Source of the DNA: Trebouxia sp. TZW2008
Taxonomy: Eukaryota; Chlorophyta; Trebouxiophyceae; Trebouxiales; Trebouxiaceae
Direction: 5' to 3'
NCBI GenBank assembly: GCA_002118135.1
Contig: BDIU01000034.1
Span: 62,001-126,000 of the forward strand
DNA length: 64,000 bases
Numbering within the stretch: position 1 is the first letter of the stretch; each line of letters starts with the position of its first letter. Below are positions 10,056 through 23,900 of this stretch, one piece after another. Both the position numbers and the translations under genes were made by a program. Below the pieces are notes generated by a model. That model was not told the origin of the DNA. It did no database searches and worked only from the letters and a program-made list of their open reading frames with translations.

Positions 10056-13000
10056 TCAGACGTCCATGTTGTCAATGAGCTCCTGCACTGATGCCATCTG
10101 GGCCTGCAGGTCTTGCTGCCACTGTGACTGCTGCTGCTGCAGGTCAGTCATTTGAGATGACAGGTCAGACACCACAGCACTGGCCTGGGCAGTGAACTGA
10201 ATGAGGGCTGCCTTGGGTGTGACCTTCTTCATCAGCTGACTAGCACGGCTGTTCATGACTGACTGCCTCCTTGTGCGACCCAATGGACTACCCTCTGCCC
10301 TGCAGGATCCAAGACTCTGAATCAGTGCAAGAGCATAGATGGTTGGTGGAAAGCACCGTGCTCCTCACTGCAACATGATGCAAAGTGACACAAATGCTGT
10401 CTGAGACATGATTGGAAGCTTGCCTGAATCAAGCCTACCTGCCTTCCCACAACAGGATGTAGCAGGCTGTGATCGCAGGTGATCAAGAAGTTGTTTAGGG
10501 ATGGTAGGCAGTAGCAGTGAGTGATGGTTGGCACCCTGGTATGGAAGCACAGCATCATGCAAACAACAAGCTTTAATGCAAAAGGCAAGATTGCCATTTG
10601 CGTCTCAGATACACTGTTGCCCGGGTGCCCTTCCTGTTCTCAATTAACAAGCATAAGTGAGCAGAGACAAGTACCTTGTTGGGCTGTCACTGCGGCCACC
10701 AGCAGGCAGCAGACCATCAGTGGATGTGACTGACCCCTTGCTCTCAGCAACATCAGCCAGGGCCCCACCCCTCTGCAGAGGCGACCCACCCCTCCTCCTG
10801 GGGGACCACAACACATTCAGCCTCACGTCCTCAGCAGCAGTGGCTTCAGAGCCACTGGGTGGAGGTGACTCAGGGCTGTTCTTGGCACGGGTAGAAGGAG
10901 GGGTCAGCAGCTGGCCGGCTGCTGTGGTCTTCTCAAGGATGACAGCCAGGCGTTCCATACCCGGGGAGGGGCGCTGCAGGGTGCTAGGGGGGGTCAGGCT
11001 GGTCATGAGGTCTGCTACGTTGGAGCCCACCTTAGCCAGGCCGCCCAGAGGCACTCCCTCATCACTGTCTGCTGTTGCCCTGCACCAGCAACACTTTGTT
11101 CAGCCCCAAGCAGAAGTGGCAAGCTGTACCAGAAACCAGCTCGCCATCTGAGGACACATTTGACAACTTTCACATACAGCACCATCCGGGAATTACTTTG
11201 GCTTTTGCCAGAGTGATCATGGTCAGTCTGCCTAGCAGAGTCATACAGACATGTATGCAGGCTGGTTGGGACATGCACGCTTAGCGATGCATTTGCAACA
11301 GCCTAGGGTTCAGAGTCAATGCCCAAGCAAGCATGAAGCCGAGGACGCGATGCAAGAAGTGTTGGCATGCTCCGAACAGGGACAAGATTCAGGGATGGAC
11401 AAAGCACATGAAGGCATGAGGCAGAACTCAGAAGGCATGAGAGGTGAATGCGACCTGCGGGGGGCTGGGGCTGAGGAGATGCCCAGGAACTCAGGGGAGA
11501 GGGCAGCCAGGGAGCCCAGGCGGTACAGGCTGCTACTGCTAGTTGGAGACACCCTGGCCAGGTTACGCATCCCAGATGAGGATCTTGCCAGACCCCCAGG
11601 CCCTGCTGCCTCAAAAGGACCTGCATGACAGACAATCGCTTTGTTGCTAGGCCAGATGACACTGCAGGTTGGATTTTCTGCAAGGAGGGTCTGTATCAAT
11701 TTGCCATGCTCATAGTGTCAAATAGAAGAAACATGCACTGCAATCAAGGCTGGCACAGCTAGCAGTCTTCATGTCCATGCAAATCCCCAGCATAAATTCA
11801 TGGACAAAGCTCAAGACAAGGTATCCAACCATCACAACCAACAGTAGACTTGATACTGTACAATTTGTGCATGGCATCATTTCCGTACATTGAATTGTCT
11901 GCATTGCATCAGCCATCATGTGCCAGAGAGCCTGTATGGCAGCAGCATGGCTCAGAAGGAGTACCTTCTTCAGGGATAGTGAAGGCTGACAGCGGCAGGG
12001 CAGAGGCTTCAGTGGGCAGCACTCGCTGAGCAGTCATCACACTGGACATACGCCGTGCTCTTGGGTTGTAGGGCACTATGCCGCCATCAGCCCCAGGGGT
12101 GGTGGGGACCAAACCCCCAACAGATGCCCTGCGGGCCCTGGGGGCAGTGGGGACCCTCTGGGCGTCCAGCAGCTGCTGCAGAGGGATGTCAGCAGAATGG
12201 CGGGCCATGCCAGGTGCAACCACTGATGACGTCTTGCCCAACCTTGAGGGCCCTGCAAGTACATGGCTTTTGGGCTTGTGTATAAATGTGCTGATGATCC
12301 TGTTCAGCAACAGTGTTATGTCATATATTTAAGCTGTATAAGCAATGCTGTAGTGTCTGCAGGCACAGTCTGTCCAGTATTGATCTTGAAGATGATGCTA
12401 CAGCTGTATCACCAAACCCATTAGCTTCATGACGAGAAGATGCCCATTTGCAGCAAGACAACCAAATTTGCATGCTCACGAGCTGCTGCAGGTCAGCATA
12501 CGAGGCTTGCAACAATGCAGCCATGTCGATTGGCACTAATGTCAGTACTGCAACAGAGAAAAGACATGCAGTAGCATTGGCATATGACGGCACGCAAGCT
12601 CACCTGGAGTCTGCTTTGCGCATAGAACATTACAGATGTGTTGCTCTACGCAGACAACAGCATATGCTTTGAAGAAGGCTTACCAGGAGTCTGCATGCCC
12701 ATGAGCTGCTGCAGGGGCAGGTCAGCAGAGCGCCTAGCTGCCCCCAGCCCTACAGCCCCAGCCAGCCTGTTCAGCTGAGGCGGCCCTGCAGCAATGGATC
12801 CCAGCCTGCCAATGCTTGGCACAGTGGGGGCAGCCCCCCCAGGACCCCCCAGCTGGAACTCGCCAGACAGGGAAGAAGAGGAGCGGGCCAGGCCAGACTG
12901 AGGTACCAGGGCATTCGCAGCTGTGGAACGCAGGCGGGCCAACACCTTGCCATTCAGGTCAGTCTTGGTGGGGGCATCAGCACTGCAGAGCAACAGCAAG

Positions 13001-14963
13001 ACTGGCTGAGGGAGTGCACTTATAGGGCTCTCAGTGAGGCACCAAGCTTTGCTGGTAAACTGCTGAGTGAAGCCATGATGACTTACGAGGCAGTGCTGTC
13101 TATACAATGGCGTGCTTACAGGACAAGTTGCTGATGCTGGGATGCTGCAGTCACCGTGACATCGGAGCTGAAAGCCGGAGATCAGCCATGAGCTGTTCAA
13201 TCAGGCAAGTGCTGACAGATTTTGTCAGGGAGCAACTGCACTGTTACAGACGGCAAGCTTACATGTGGGTGTACATCTTGGTCACGGCTGCCAGGGGGCC
13301 GTAGGCATCTGCTCCCAGAACCACAGAGCGACGCCTGTTGGCCCTGCCCTTCCTGGCTGCCCTGCAAGCACTAGCTACACTTCAGTACAAGTGTTGCTCT
13401 TGCATGCGGCACACATGCTAGCCGCTGTTACGCTGTGCCCTGCCAAATAGCTGTGAGGCAGAGCGTCAGAAATTGCTTACCCTGGTGCTGAAAATCAGAC
13501 AGTAGACCCCTCACTAATTATAAGACTTGAGCTCACTTCAGGTCTTGCTAGAATGTAGCTTGGAACCTTGACAGCAAGCAGGTCTTGACTTTCATGGGGT
13601 TGCGTATGTTTAGAGCATTGGCAACTGACAGAAGTCATCATCCTGTGCCCTGCCAGGTGTCAGCTCACCTGCTGACCATATCAGTAATGATGCTCGAAGT
13701 AATTGTGGAGGCGACTTGTAAGTTCTGAGTACGTTTCCTGCGCTGCTGCTCGGTGACTCTGAGAGCCAGGAAGCGGGCGCGAGCAGCAATCTTGCGCAGA
13801 GTCTTCCGCCTGTGGCGGTTTCCAACGTCCTCGATGCTGCGCGGGGCAATCTCGTCAGCGGCGGCAGCCTCCTCCACGTCGTCAAAGTAGCGCTGCGCCA
13901 CCTTGATGAGGTCCAGCACATGCGTCCTGTCTGACTCCAGCAGCGCAAGCATCTTTCGGCGTGACGAAAACAGGCGACCGACGGCTTCCTTCATTGTTTC
14001 ACTGTAGTCCCACCTGCAGGTCAGCAGAGCACAGTCAGCAAACAGCCTAGTCTGGCAAGCAGAGCTCTTGAACAGCACCAAGATAGTCTGCACAACAGCT
14101 GTTGAAACCCCTTATGATGCAGGCATGTCACAGAAAGCAGAGCTTGAAACAGCAAAAAGCAAGCAGCCCTCATGTCTCAGAGAAGGCAAGCTGCTCAATA
14201 GCCTTGACAGCACTTGCAAAGCAGACAAATTGCGTCTTTTACACAGGATGGTAGAGCAAGGCATGATACAGCACAGAACAACAGCTTACCAGTGCCTGCC
14301 CAGCTCATCAAAGAGGTCCTCATCATCCTTGGCATTGGCAATCAGCAGCCTAATGCTCTTGGCCATCTCGCCTTTGGTGGGCCTGGATGGGTCATCTGCG
14401 CCACAAGTCAAGAGACAGCTTCAGGGCACTTGGGACCAATACTATGCAGCTGATCATGTACAACGCTGTGCTAGCTAAAGTGTGATGCCAGTGTCACCAA
14501 AGTCAGAGCACCTACAGGCTCAACTGCAGCAGTATGTGCAGCCCTTAATGGAGCGAGGGTACAAGCAGAATGCTTTGAGCAATCCCACTTGACTGGACTG
14601 TTTTGCATGCATTGCAAGCTGCACTGTCATCAAGTATGTGCAGCAGCACAGACCCATAGCCCAGGACACTGCTCGTGCACATGCCAAACTGTCTGGTGTG
14701 TCATCAAGCATTTGGCTGAACAAGGACGGGCATCGTAACCAAAAGAACAGGAAACAAAGAAAGAACAGAGAAACAGGAACACACCTGGCTTGGCCTGGTC
14801 AGGAGAGTAGCTGCCAGAGCGCAAGACCTTGAGCAGGGCCCTGGTGGCCGTCCTGGTGAAGTAGGTCAAGGACCGGCTGACAGACTTGCGCAGGGAAGTC
14901 AGCCACTTGTCTGATGCAGTGTCCTCAGGCTCAGGTACAGCCTTGACCTCATCAGGATCATGC
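10056..14963 (-). other. Cytosolic tail of the polycystin (residues ~3,968-4,677)
   Basis: Nine exons encode a basic/acidic helical part (exons 29-31, RRKTLRKIAARARFLALRV), then a Ser/Pro/Gly/Arg-rich low-complexity part with a repeated motif RRSADLPLQQL / RHSADIPLQQL, and a Gln-rich C-terminal coiled coil (MTDLQQQQSQWQQDL). Many Arg-x-x-Ser sites look like kinase targets (inference). The coiled coil resembles the assembly coil of other polycystins in position only. Confidence 0.75.
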
Positions 14964-17900
14964 CTGCAAATGCGTATACATACGGTGGAGCAATAAGCAA
15001 AAAACACACAGCAGTTGTAAGTGGTGTGTGCATGGCGCAAGCATGGCTCCACATACAGGTGCTGGGCAAGCATGCATTGCGATTGAGGCATACCTATTCA
15101 GGACAAGAAGCTTTCTGTACCAACAGCACTTGATCCAACTGCTGTTGCTCTGCATTGCATCAGCAGCTGCTATGACAAATCTGCGCACAGGATCATCTTG
15201 TGCATGCTGGTGCATCACCAGTACAATCAGTCTAATGCATAGATCACACACCTCTGGCCCATGCGCTTGGATTTTCTGCATTAGGTATTCTGCAAACAGC
15301 ATCATTCTATCTCTTTGTGCTCACCTGTTCAGCCACCATGCATCGCTGGTCTTCCTGGTGAAGGTCACAATCCTTCGAGTGGTGGCCTGCCTGCCACAGA
15401 TGTGGTCCCACTTGTCCAGCAGCAGGCGCTTGAGGCTGGACCCCAGGCCGGTGGCCCTCTGGCTCTCAGCAAAGCGGGCCCTGCGGTGTTGGGCACGGAA
15501 GGGGCGCAGGACAGCCACCACCACGAAGGCAGTCAGCACTGTCTTGGTGGCAAAGGCCAGCGGACCAGCCCACAAGTAGGAATTCTGCACAATGCAAGTG
15601 TAGGGTCAGGACAGGACTTGATAGCAATAGCTAGCAGGTCTGCACACCATAACACTTCCTGCCACAGTCAGGGTTTGCTTTGATCGCTGATCCTGCATGA
15701 TTGGTATGCATAGTCAAGTTTCGGTCTGATCGCTCTCAGATGACAATCCTGTAGCCTGTAAAGTGCAATCTGCCTTGCACGGCTGTGTTTGCGAGCAGAA
15801 GAAGACATATGGCTGTGGCATGCAGGACATGGTTGCTGGTGATGGGCTAAGGGGAGCTGGTGCATGAGGTGTGGGCTGGCAGCAGTCAGCTGCTGAGTGC
15901 TAGCCGGAAAGCGCTGAGTGCTAAGGAAGCAAGCAGATTCCAAGATGGAAGCACGTTTGTTGCAGATGTTGAGCTTTTGAAAGGTACCTCTTGGATGCAT
16001 AAGCCCAGCCTGCTATCAAGCAGGCAGCACTTGCAGACTCAAGGTTGCCAGAGTTGGCTGGAGCAGTAGTGCACATTCAGTGCACATTGTACCCACAGGG
16101 CATTTGAGTGACAGCACCATATACTTTCATCATAAAGCGCTACGTTCTCAGCATGGCAGCAGGGCAAGCTGCATGTATTGCATGTCTATGCGTTTTTAGG
16201 GCTCATCATGGCAGATCGCAATGCATGGGCAAGCTGAGTACTCACAGACCCCATTCCATTGAGCTGGACCAGTTCGCTGCCTCCATGCAGACCTTCACGC
16301 AGGCCATTGAAGTCATTCATCACCAGCAGCTTGTACACAAAAATGATTGCCCCTGCAACAATCATGCTTGCTTAACATGAAGCATCGACACCGATGACTG
16401 CACATTTGTAGTGACAGCAACTGCCTATGACATGTACAGACTGCTAGTCTGCTAACATCGTTTGAAGAGGCTTTTAAACAGCAGCAAAGGCATTGGCATG
16501 CACAGGCTCTTATTGCTGCATTCAACAGCGAGGATAGCAGTGTGCGCTGTCTGCAGTACAATGACATCAGGGCAATGTGCAGCAGCAGGAGTCAAACAAA
16601 ACATATGGTGCAGGCGTACCTCTGTAGGTAAAGAAGCCATCAGTGTGATGTGTCTCAAAGAGACACAGCAGTACTGCCAAGATTGGCATGATCAGCAGAA
16701 TGTTGAGGGCAATGTATGTCAGGTCAGGGAGGGCTTTCTGCAGAGTATAGGCTACCATGGCGATACGTGGCTGGATATGCCTGCAACATCACAAGGGTCT
16801 TACATGTTAACGAGCTTTGCTTATGCTTGCGCACAGCTGTCACAGGTGCAATGAGAGCTTTGAGTGAAAATCGGACTGTTAGGATGTTAACAGAAGTCAA
16901 GCATCTGCATCGCTGACATGCAGTTCATTGCAGCTCTACCAGAACAAGCAGAGTCACAGCATTTTATGACAAAGTCAGGACTTCTTGTGGCAGTGCTGTG
17001 CATGACATGTGTCAAGCTTGTGGACATTGCATGATGAGCGATGACCCTCACCATTTGCGCCAGAACTGAATCACAAGCAGCACGATTGACACTGTCTGGA
17101 GAATCGTGAAGACATGGTACAGGTACATCAGCCTCCTCAAATGCTCCAGCAGCACCACATATCCTAGCATGCCTGCAGTAAACCAGCAGTTGTCAGGCAC
17201 GTGTGCCACAGACCAGATGTACATGTCAAACTTCAGCCATGGGGGCTGTGTTGCTTTCAGCATGCAGGATTGCACTGATGCAACTTGAGCATATGACACA
17301 CAGCCATGTGAATGAGATATGGTGTGACGGCAATGGTGGTGATAATGATGGTAAAGAGAGAGAGAGAATAATTTTACATGCTTTAGCCAGCCAACAAGGC
17401 TGATCACATGTGCCACGGCGGTGTCAATGACAACGTCATGAAATACAATGCAAGGTTATACAGGATTTGTTTAGGCGTGTTTCACTATCGCAGACTGCCT
17501 ACATCTTGTGGAGATATAGTCATTGCCCTTGTGTGGCACATGTGATCAGCCCGAGTTTAGGAACAGACTGAAGCAGTAAATCCCTCACTCCCTCTCTAGT
17601 CATTGCTCATACCTGCTGTCTGGCCTACAGGAACAGAGTGAGGCATACCTGTCACCTACCCTGCGTTTGCGTAGGCACAACCAATGATGGCGTCAACGAT
17701 GAAACCGTGTAGTGCGATGCAAGGTTGCACAGTCACTGTTCATACCTGAGCTGTCCTGAGGCAGGCGCCACCTGTTGGGGCCACCCGGCACATCCCACAC
17801 AGTGGTGCTGTTGAAGATAGAGAAGTCAGCTCCAGGAGTGAAGCTGCTTGACTGTGTAGGTGCCAGCCCCAGACGCTTCATCAGGAACCACCTTGCGCGC

Positions 17901-20900
17901 GCCCAGTTGTTGGAGTCATAGACGGTGTAATACGGCTCTGGCTGCAGGACAATGCACTGCACCACAGCGTACACCACGTAGACCAGCAAACCTGCACACA
18001 AAGGCTCTGGAGTGAAGACAGATACATTTAATCTGTGCATGTCCCAGGAAGGACTGATCAGATGACAAACTTGCCACCCATCAACAAGCTGATGCTCGCA
18101 GAAGCATTGCCTGGAGTGTTGTTTAAAGCTGCGAAATAACTCAAGCTTCAACCATAACAGCCAGATTGCCTGGCATGAGTCAGACATTGCCACTGATCTG
18201 TGCATAGTATTGTCAGATCGTTGTGACTGCCTCCGTCCCGATGCTTGCAAATGCAACAACACTCCAGGAGAGGAACATTGTGATTGTCTTCGGTCCTTTG
18301 CAAAATGCCATGCTCAGGAACAGTAAACTATTTGTAGATGCTGAAACTTGTGCAATACTGGCATAGGTGCTCAGAGAACGCACTGAGAACCATGGAGGCA
18401 CTGGTCAGGCAGTCCAAGAGCAAGGATGCTTTGCGCCTGTAAATAGATCCAAACAGCCCCATGCTGTCTGAGCACTCCAGGTTGCGTGCGCAACTGATCG
18501 AGGTGGAGATGATGAACCCTAAGACCAGTAGCGCAAGCACAACGTCCACCGCAACAAATCCAGTCCTGCATAGGCAGTATAAAACTGGCAACAGAGCACT
18601 CTAGTTCCAGAGCCAAGTCCAATGATCTGTTTAATTGACTACATGGGAAGTGTCAGGTAAGCGTGCTTGAGCCAAAACATACTTGCTCAAGGGGTGCAGG
18701 CTGGCAGAGATTGTGTTGTGTTGCCTGCTGCTGGGGCTGCTTGAATGTTGCCTTCCAGGAAAGAACATTCACAACAGTCAGAACTTTGATGTGCATGTCT
18801 TGTAATGCAGCATGAGTCTGGCTAAAATTGGATGAATCTGCCCCAAACATTTGTTTTGAGCAGACGTCTCACAAGAAGATGTGCAGCTGACCTGTCTATT
18901 GGAGAGATGTAAGGCACGGTAGGCATGGTGGCAATGTGGACAGCAACTTGGATGTCACCAGAATGCTGCCAGGTAAAGGTGAACTCAGTGTAACCAAACG
19001 CCGTGCGAATGGTGTTGTATGTTGGTAAAGTCACGTACAGCTCTTTGGTATCAGCATCAATATATTGCCCGTCCTGCATACAAGCCCAAGTCAGTGTGCA
19101 AGCAATTTTTACCGGCCCAACGTTGCTGCATTGTGATCAATGTGTGAGCGTTGCCTACGCAGAGGCTGACAGACAGCAACGACAGTATACGGTTTTGTCA
19201 GGATGCATGGAGGCAAAAATTTGCAAAAAGTTGGCAAGAGCAGACCTTAGTGCCCAACCACAGTCAGCTGTGCATTTCATCATGCCATGCAGCAGACACT
19301 GATTTATGCTGCTGAGATTACAAAGGCGCCAACAGAGCAGAAGTGCTGCCGGACAAACCTGCATGAACATGCATTGAAACATGTTGACAAGGTTACGGGC
19401 AGAACGTACGTGCAAGTAGGTAAGGGCGTCGTGAGCCCTCCTACTTGACATTTGGGTTGTGATGAGCGTTGGGTAGTCCTTTGTTTGATGTAGACCTGTC
19501 AGGAGAGGCTGAAAGAAGCCACGAGGGCCATGCGCATCAATTTCATCTGATGCCTGCATCAAACAACCAGGGTGAGTCTGCTGGTGTGACCCTTTCAACG
19601 GCGTGAAACAAATGCTCAAACGCAGTGCAGCAACCGCACGGTAGCATGACCTTGTATATGTGCATAAAATATCAGGCGAGACATGCAGTTTTGATGAAAA
19701 GAAATGGATCTAATTCAGGGAAAGCGGCAAGAATGAACTGACATGGCATCAAAAACATGCAAAAAAACTATCAAGCGGTCGACCCTTGACAAATGCAGCC
19801 AGCCGAAATGCCATGATGCTTTGCTCAGGAAGCATACACAGAGTTTTGACAGTTTGTATGCATTAGGACATCCAGCACTGTGGCTCTGACACCTGGCAGA
19901 GACTCAAAGCTGTTTCCAGTTTAGCACAAGATCTGCACAACAAACAGCACATGGTGTATAGAGCTGATATGTTGTCCAGGCACAGACCTGGCTCTCATTG
20001 TAGTACTCCCCCTGACGGGCTATGAGGTCATAATTCCAGAGCCGTGAGGCAGGCTGGAAGGTGGGGTCATGTCCCAAAGGTGGCAGGCTCTTGTTACCAT
20101 ACAGGAGACTCTTTGCCGCAGCACTCAAATCGCCCAAGTCATGCTGAGCGTCTGCAGTCAACAAATACATCATGGGATTGGTCTGGTTCTGGCCCCATTG
20201 TGTCAGCACAAAATGAAGTTCATGTGGCATACATGCATGCCTCCAGCTTGAGACAGTGTCTGCAGACACAGCAGCCTGATGCAGAACTTGCAAAGAGGGC
20301 AGCAGAATGATCAAAAGATCTGCATTGTGAATTGCGTGCAGACGCAAAGCCAGTACTCTGCAGGCAGTTGGTTTAGAGCAGTATGACCTTTGTAAGAACT
20401 GTGACAGGCATGCAAGGCGTAAGGAAGGGCTCTGGGGTCACCTGTGAGGTTGTAGTAGCCAGTCTCAGAACAGGTTGAGGACAGATCCTGGTACTTGCTG
20501 CGGCAAGTCAGCACCTCCCGTTCCTGTAGCACATTGCCAATTCCTGATACTTGCTGCGCTGTGGTGCATTGATAGATGCTGTTGCAAGAAGTGCGTTGAA
20601 CGTCACAGTGCTTCCCTACAACAGCAAAACAATATAAATTAATGACTGCAAGTCACCTGTTGGAAGTACAGGCCCCCAAGCACTTGGTTCCTGAGCCCAA
20701 CATAGCGCGGGGTCCAGTTGCCATAAGCGCGCTCCACGCCACGAGGCCTGTACTGCACATCATAGCCGAACCACAGGTCAGCGGCAAATGCCACCTCCTC
20801 AGCAGCCAACAGAGACCGAGACCCTGGAGCCAGCCGCCTGTTGAGGCTGCTAGAGCTATCCAGCATGAGTTCCGCCATAGCAGCACGATCAGCAGGATCC

Positions 20901-23900
20901 AGCTTGAGTTCTGCCATTGCTGCATGGTTGGCAGAACTCCAGGCGGAGGCTGTAGTCAGGTTGGAGCCCGTGGGCCTGTGGTGCGCAATGGCATCAGTGC
21001 TTGATGGTTGTGCCAAGAGGCGACGCCTGGCTGTGGACTGCAGCTGGGCGCTGGCAAAGGGTGCAGCCACTGGAGCAGGGTCCTCAAGTGACTGGTTGTG
21101 GTTGACCTGCAGCATTGCAGCATACAGTACTAAGCACAGATAGGCACCTTTGTGCACAAGACCTGGATGTTTGCAACAAGTCCTCACGCTGCGACAGAAT
21201 CAGCTAATTGGCTGCAGCCCTGTAAAGCTTAATGGGCCAGGTGCTGCTGATGGAAGTAGCCGCTGAGGCAAGCTTGGCATGTGGCTGCCTTAAACAGGGG
21301 TACGCCAAACACGCAAGAGGAGACAGGATTGTCAAGCAATGCCTATTAGGTAGGACACATAGCTAGCTAATCCGCAAAGAGGTGATCAAGTCAGCCTGTG
21401 TGGCCACTGAAAAATGCCACCTTTTTGCAGTGAAGAGAGTAGCGGGGCTCATGTGTGAGCAGCTATGGCGCAGGAGCTCATCTTGCATCAAGCTGCACTT
21501 GCCACATGATAAGCAAGCAGCATAATGTGGTCTCAAAGCTTGACAACATCTTCTACCATGTGCTGCAACATGAGGACTGCCATGCGCTGAAAGCTGCACA
21601 AACAGCTGAGCAGGGTCTGGAAGCTAGCAAATGCTAATGCAAAGTAGCGCCATACCGCAAAGAAGAATCTTGCATCAGGGCGCTGGCGAGCGCAGGAGGA
21701 GCTGCATCCAGTCAAAGCCAGCTCCAGCAGCTGGTAATACATTGTACGCAGCTCAACAGTCTCTGCCCGCAGATTGGACCGCCTTGCCTGCATCAGGCAT
21801 ATGCTAAATCATCATCCCAGCACATGGTAAGAATGCTTGATGGAGGATCATTGCAAACTTTGAGATGGCGAGAATGCTGCTGACTATGCCCTGGGATCTG
21901 CAAGTGCTGAGCAGCGTGGGGAACAGACAACATGTTCAACACCAAAGCACATGCTTGGCAAACAGGTGCTTGGCAGCATCAAGGGCCCAAGCCACATGTG
22001 CGGGGGGGGGACTGTTGTTCATGCAGGCACTGCAAAGCATGCACACAGCACAATTTGCTTACCGGTGCACCCTCTTGAGACCGCTGGAGGTCAAGGTACA
22101 GGTCCACCTCATCATAGTACTCTGAGCCAGTGTGATTGAGGCGGACCAGCATCTGCTGATACAGACTCAAGGCCACTTCTGAGTCTGAGATCTGCCCCTC
22201 CACAGCCAAAGAGGCCTCCATTAGCGCTGTCAGCTCATGCAGTTGAGTCCTGTTGACAATGGAAGCCTTCACACAAGCCAGCTGCTGCTGCCACTGTGCC
22301 TGATCGTCATTGTACTGCCCTGTCTGGTACTGTATGTCAGCAGCAACAATGCTGTTGACGTCCACTGCTGGAGTTTGACTGACGACGGTGGGACCCTCGG
22401 TCATTGCCAGTATGTGGAAAAGCGGCAGACTGGCCCAGTTGGCGGAGTTGTCTGTCAAGTAGGTGTCGATGTTATCGCTGTCGCCGACGGAGAAGTTGAC
22501 GCACTTGAATGGCCTGTCGCCATTCAGGACCGGGGTGCTGCCGTTGTAGTAAGCGCGTGATACCTCAGTGTTGTTGCAAGGTGAGGCACCCCGGAAGGAA
22601 GAGATCAGCGCCAACAACTTGGTCTCCAGAGCTGATATGGCACTGCTCTGCAGCAGCTGCCTGTGTGGCCCCTCAAGTGCACTCACTTTGCCAGCCAGTG
22701 ACAAAGCTGATGCTGGAATGTGAGCAGCACTGGAGAATGGGCTGTGGCCCAGCAGGTGCCTGCTGGAGCTCTGAGGGGCAGTGACATCAGTGCTGAATGC
22801 ACTGGTGTTGCCCTGAATGCCAACCCAAGTCCTGCTGACATAGGTGAAGTACCCAGGTGTGCCATCGCTGATGTTGGCAATGAAAGTTGAGTTGATGACA
22901 CTAACATCTGAGGGCTGAACGGTTGTGAAGGGGAAAGCATCCACAGCTCCAAAATTAGCCACAGCTGTGGTGGCATTGGCTCCCAGGGTATACTCATGCT
23001 CCCACCAGGATGTCAGGGCTGTGGCAATAGCAGACCTGCACAACAGCCAGGACTTACACTCCAGTTGCAGGACAGCATCAAGTGATACAGAACCAGTCCA
23101 AAATCATATACTGGACCTGTTGCTGACAAATGCAAATACCTGACACAACAGCTGCAAATGAAGCATACTCTAGGACGTGCCCCAATCATGGGTTTTATGA
23201 AGCTAATGTGGACTATCAAGATCTAATAGTGCAGCGAAAGTCAGGCAGATATCAAATTTCACGCAATAGCAACGCATCGAAAACAGGGTTACGCATAGCA
23301 AACTGACCTGAAGGCAGCGTTGGCAGTGCTGCCAGAGGCGTCTGTGAGTTGGCCAGTATTGGCATGGGCTTGAGCTCGACCGGCAGTCCCAGCAAAGGGG
23401 ATCTGGCTGATGAGCTGCAAGCTGGCCTGCACTTGGGCTGACTCATATATCACCACTGTCAGCTGCAGGGGCACTGCTGACAAGCCTAGGCTGTCACTCA
23501 CTGTGTAGTTCAGCACATACCTGCAGCACATGCTTGAGATTAAGCAACATTGCTATCTGTTAGCATGGTATCTACAGGCTAGCAGACTGACCCAAGAGGG
23601 TAAGCTCCATGAGTGTACAATACCTGCTTGAGACATGTGCAGTAGCACAGCAGCCAGCGGTGCTATCAGACAACTACACAGAAGACCATGAGCTGGTAAA
23701 AGACTGTGTCAAGAGGCAAATGCTGTCACGCCACATGCTGATCACAAGCGTGTAACAAAAAGTCTTGATCTTGACTTGCAACAGCTGGCAGATGCAGTGG
23801 GCTTACGTGTTGGGGATGCAGAGGCCCTGCTGCAGCTGAGCCACAGGGCAGGTGCTGCACACCACGTTCTGTGTGGGGGCACAGGTGGCATTGGGTCGCA

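Noticed and set aside
13490..13540. CAGTAGACCCCTCACTAATT ATAAGAC as a pogo-like terminus
   Set aside because: Looks like a transposon end, but I found no matching second end or other copy in the window.
16210..16275. Poly-T rich tract or tRNA-like folds anywhere in the window
   Set aside because: I scanned for tRNA A/B-box patterns and rRNA sequence and saw nothing convincing; a covariance-model search would be needed to exclude them.
17400..17745. Similar sequences near 17420 and 17690 as another exon duplication
   Set aside because: The repeat (GTCAANGACNANGTCATGAAA, GATGCAAGGTT) lies in intron and overlaps only intronic flank, so it is noted but too weak to list.
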